Shown here: piece after piece, positions 13,876 through 13,985 of the stretch
How positions within the stretch are numbered: position 1 is the stretch's first letter
Layout: every line of letters begins with the position of its first letter
Assembly: GCA_002431395.1 (NCBI GenBank)
Contig: DJEU01000061.1
Span: forward strand, 16,775-30,759
DNA: 13,985 nucleotides
DNA from: Lachnoclostridium sp. UBA5890
GTDB lineage: Bacteria; Bacillota; Clostridia; Lachnospirales; Lachnospiraceae
Direction: 5' to 3'
Made by a program: the position numbers and the translations under genes
The notes under the pieces: model-generated
Seen by the model: the letters and a program-made list of their open reading frames with translations, nothing else
Database searches by the model: none
What the model was told of the DNA's origin: nothing

Positions 13876-13985
13876 ATTGATATACTCCTAGTATAATAAT
13901 GATGTAGTCAATTAAGACTACTTAGTTAATAAGTTTCTATATATCAGATAACAGAAGAAGGTGTTCTTCCTTCATCAGATGTTAT
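13876..13985 (-). promoter_or_regulatory. Upstream control region of the hydrolase operon with several dyads
   Basis: No gene is visible here. Three inverted repeats lie upstream of the hydrolase: TAGTC-N6-GACTA (13905-13920), ACTTA-N5-TAAGT (13920-13934) and GAAGAA-N4-TTCTTC (13954-13969). The last is flanked by direct copies of ATCAGAT at 13943 and 13974, 31 bp apart. No convincing -35/-10 pair was found. A TATACT at 13895-13890 is too close to the ribosome binding site to serve this gene. The region looks like an operator cluster of unknown regulator and continues past the window edge. Confidence 0.4.

Noticed and set aside
13890..13895. TATACT on the minus strand as the -10 box of the hydrolase gene
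   Set aside because: It directly abuts the AGGAG ribosome binding site, so a transcript starting from it would lack that site, and no -35 box is correctly spaced.
1..13985. tRNA, rRNA, CRISPR array, riboswitch or phage genes
   Set aside because: No cloverleaf, rRNA-like stretch, spaced repeat array, known riboswitch core or phage structural gene was recognised by eye; small RNAs without clear hallmarks could be missed.

Overview
The window looks like a chromosomal segment of a low-GC, Gram-positive anaerobe, most likely a gut clostridium of the Lachnospiraceae type. This rests on AT-rich DNA, strong AGGAGG ribosome binding sites, tightly packed operons, a lipoprotein in place of periplasmic partners, paired iron-sulfur-type flavoproteins, and an IS256-family insertion sequence. 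The species cannot be named from the sequence alone.

Region 1 (1-1475) is an almost complete IS256-family element. Its left tip lies just outside the window. Its transposase is intact. A 5' stem-loop covers the transposase ribosome binding site, and a consensus promoter near the right end points out of the element. The element sits inside the 3' part of an ABC permease gene, which is therefore truncated.

Region 2 (1436-7399, minus strand) is one operon. In transcription order it holds a secreted Big-like/cyclophilin-like protein, a lipoprotein Ntn amidase of the choloylglycine hydrolase fold, a PaaK/CapK-type adenylate-forming ligase, a MacB/LolD-type ABC ATPase, and the IS-broken FtsX-type permease. 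Its promoter region carries four pyrimidine-TTTAA direct repeats at an exact 11-bp period. They lie upstream of a good -10 box that has no -35 box, which is the layout expected for activation by an OmpR-family response regulator.

Region 3 (7542-11253, minus strand) is a second operon ending in an intrinsic terminator. In transcription order it holds an iron-sulfur-type flavoprotein, a hexapeptide-repeat acetyltransferase, a sensor histidine kinase, an OmpR-family response regulator, and a small DUF6506-like gene broken by a -1 frameshift at an A AAA AAG slippery site. The regulator is the natural candidate to control region 2, directly downstream.

Region 4 (11254-13985) has a divergent LysR-type regulator (plus strand) whose intergenic region carries two LysR-type dyads overlapping both divergent promoters. 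A bidirectional terminator separates it from a convergent two-gene minus-strand operon: an alpha/beta hydrolase with a Cys in the nucleophile elbow, then a second iron-sulfur-type flavoprotein.

The most interesting reading is a two-component-controlled locus coupling an acyl-activating ligase, an exported self-processing Ntn amidase and an ABC exporter, inactivated or altered in this strain by an IS insertion. That function is inferred from gene content; no substrate can be read from the sequence.
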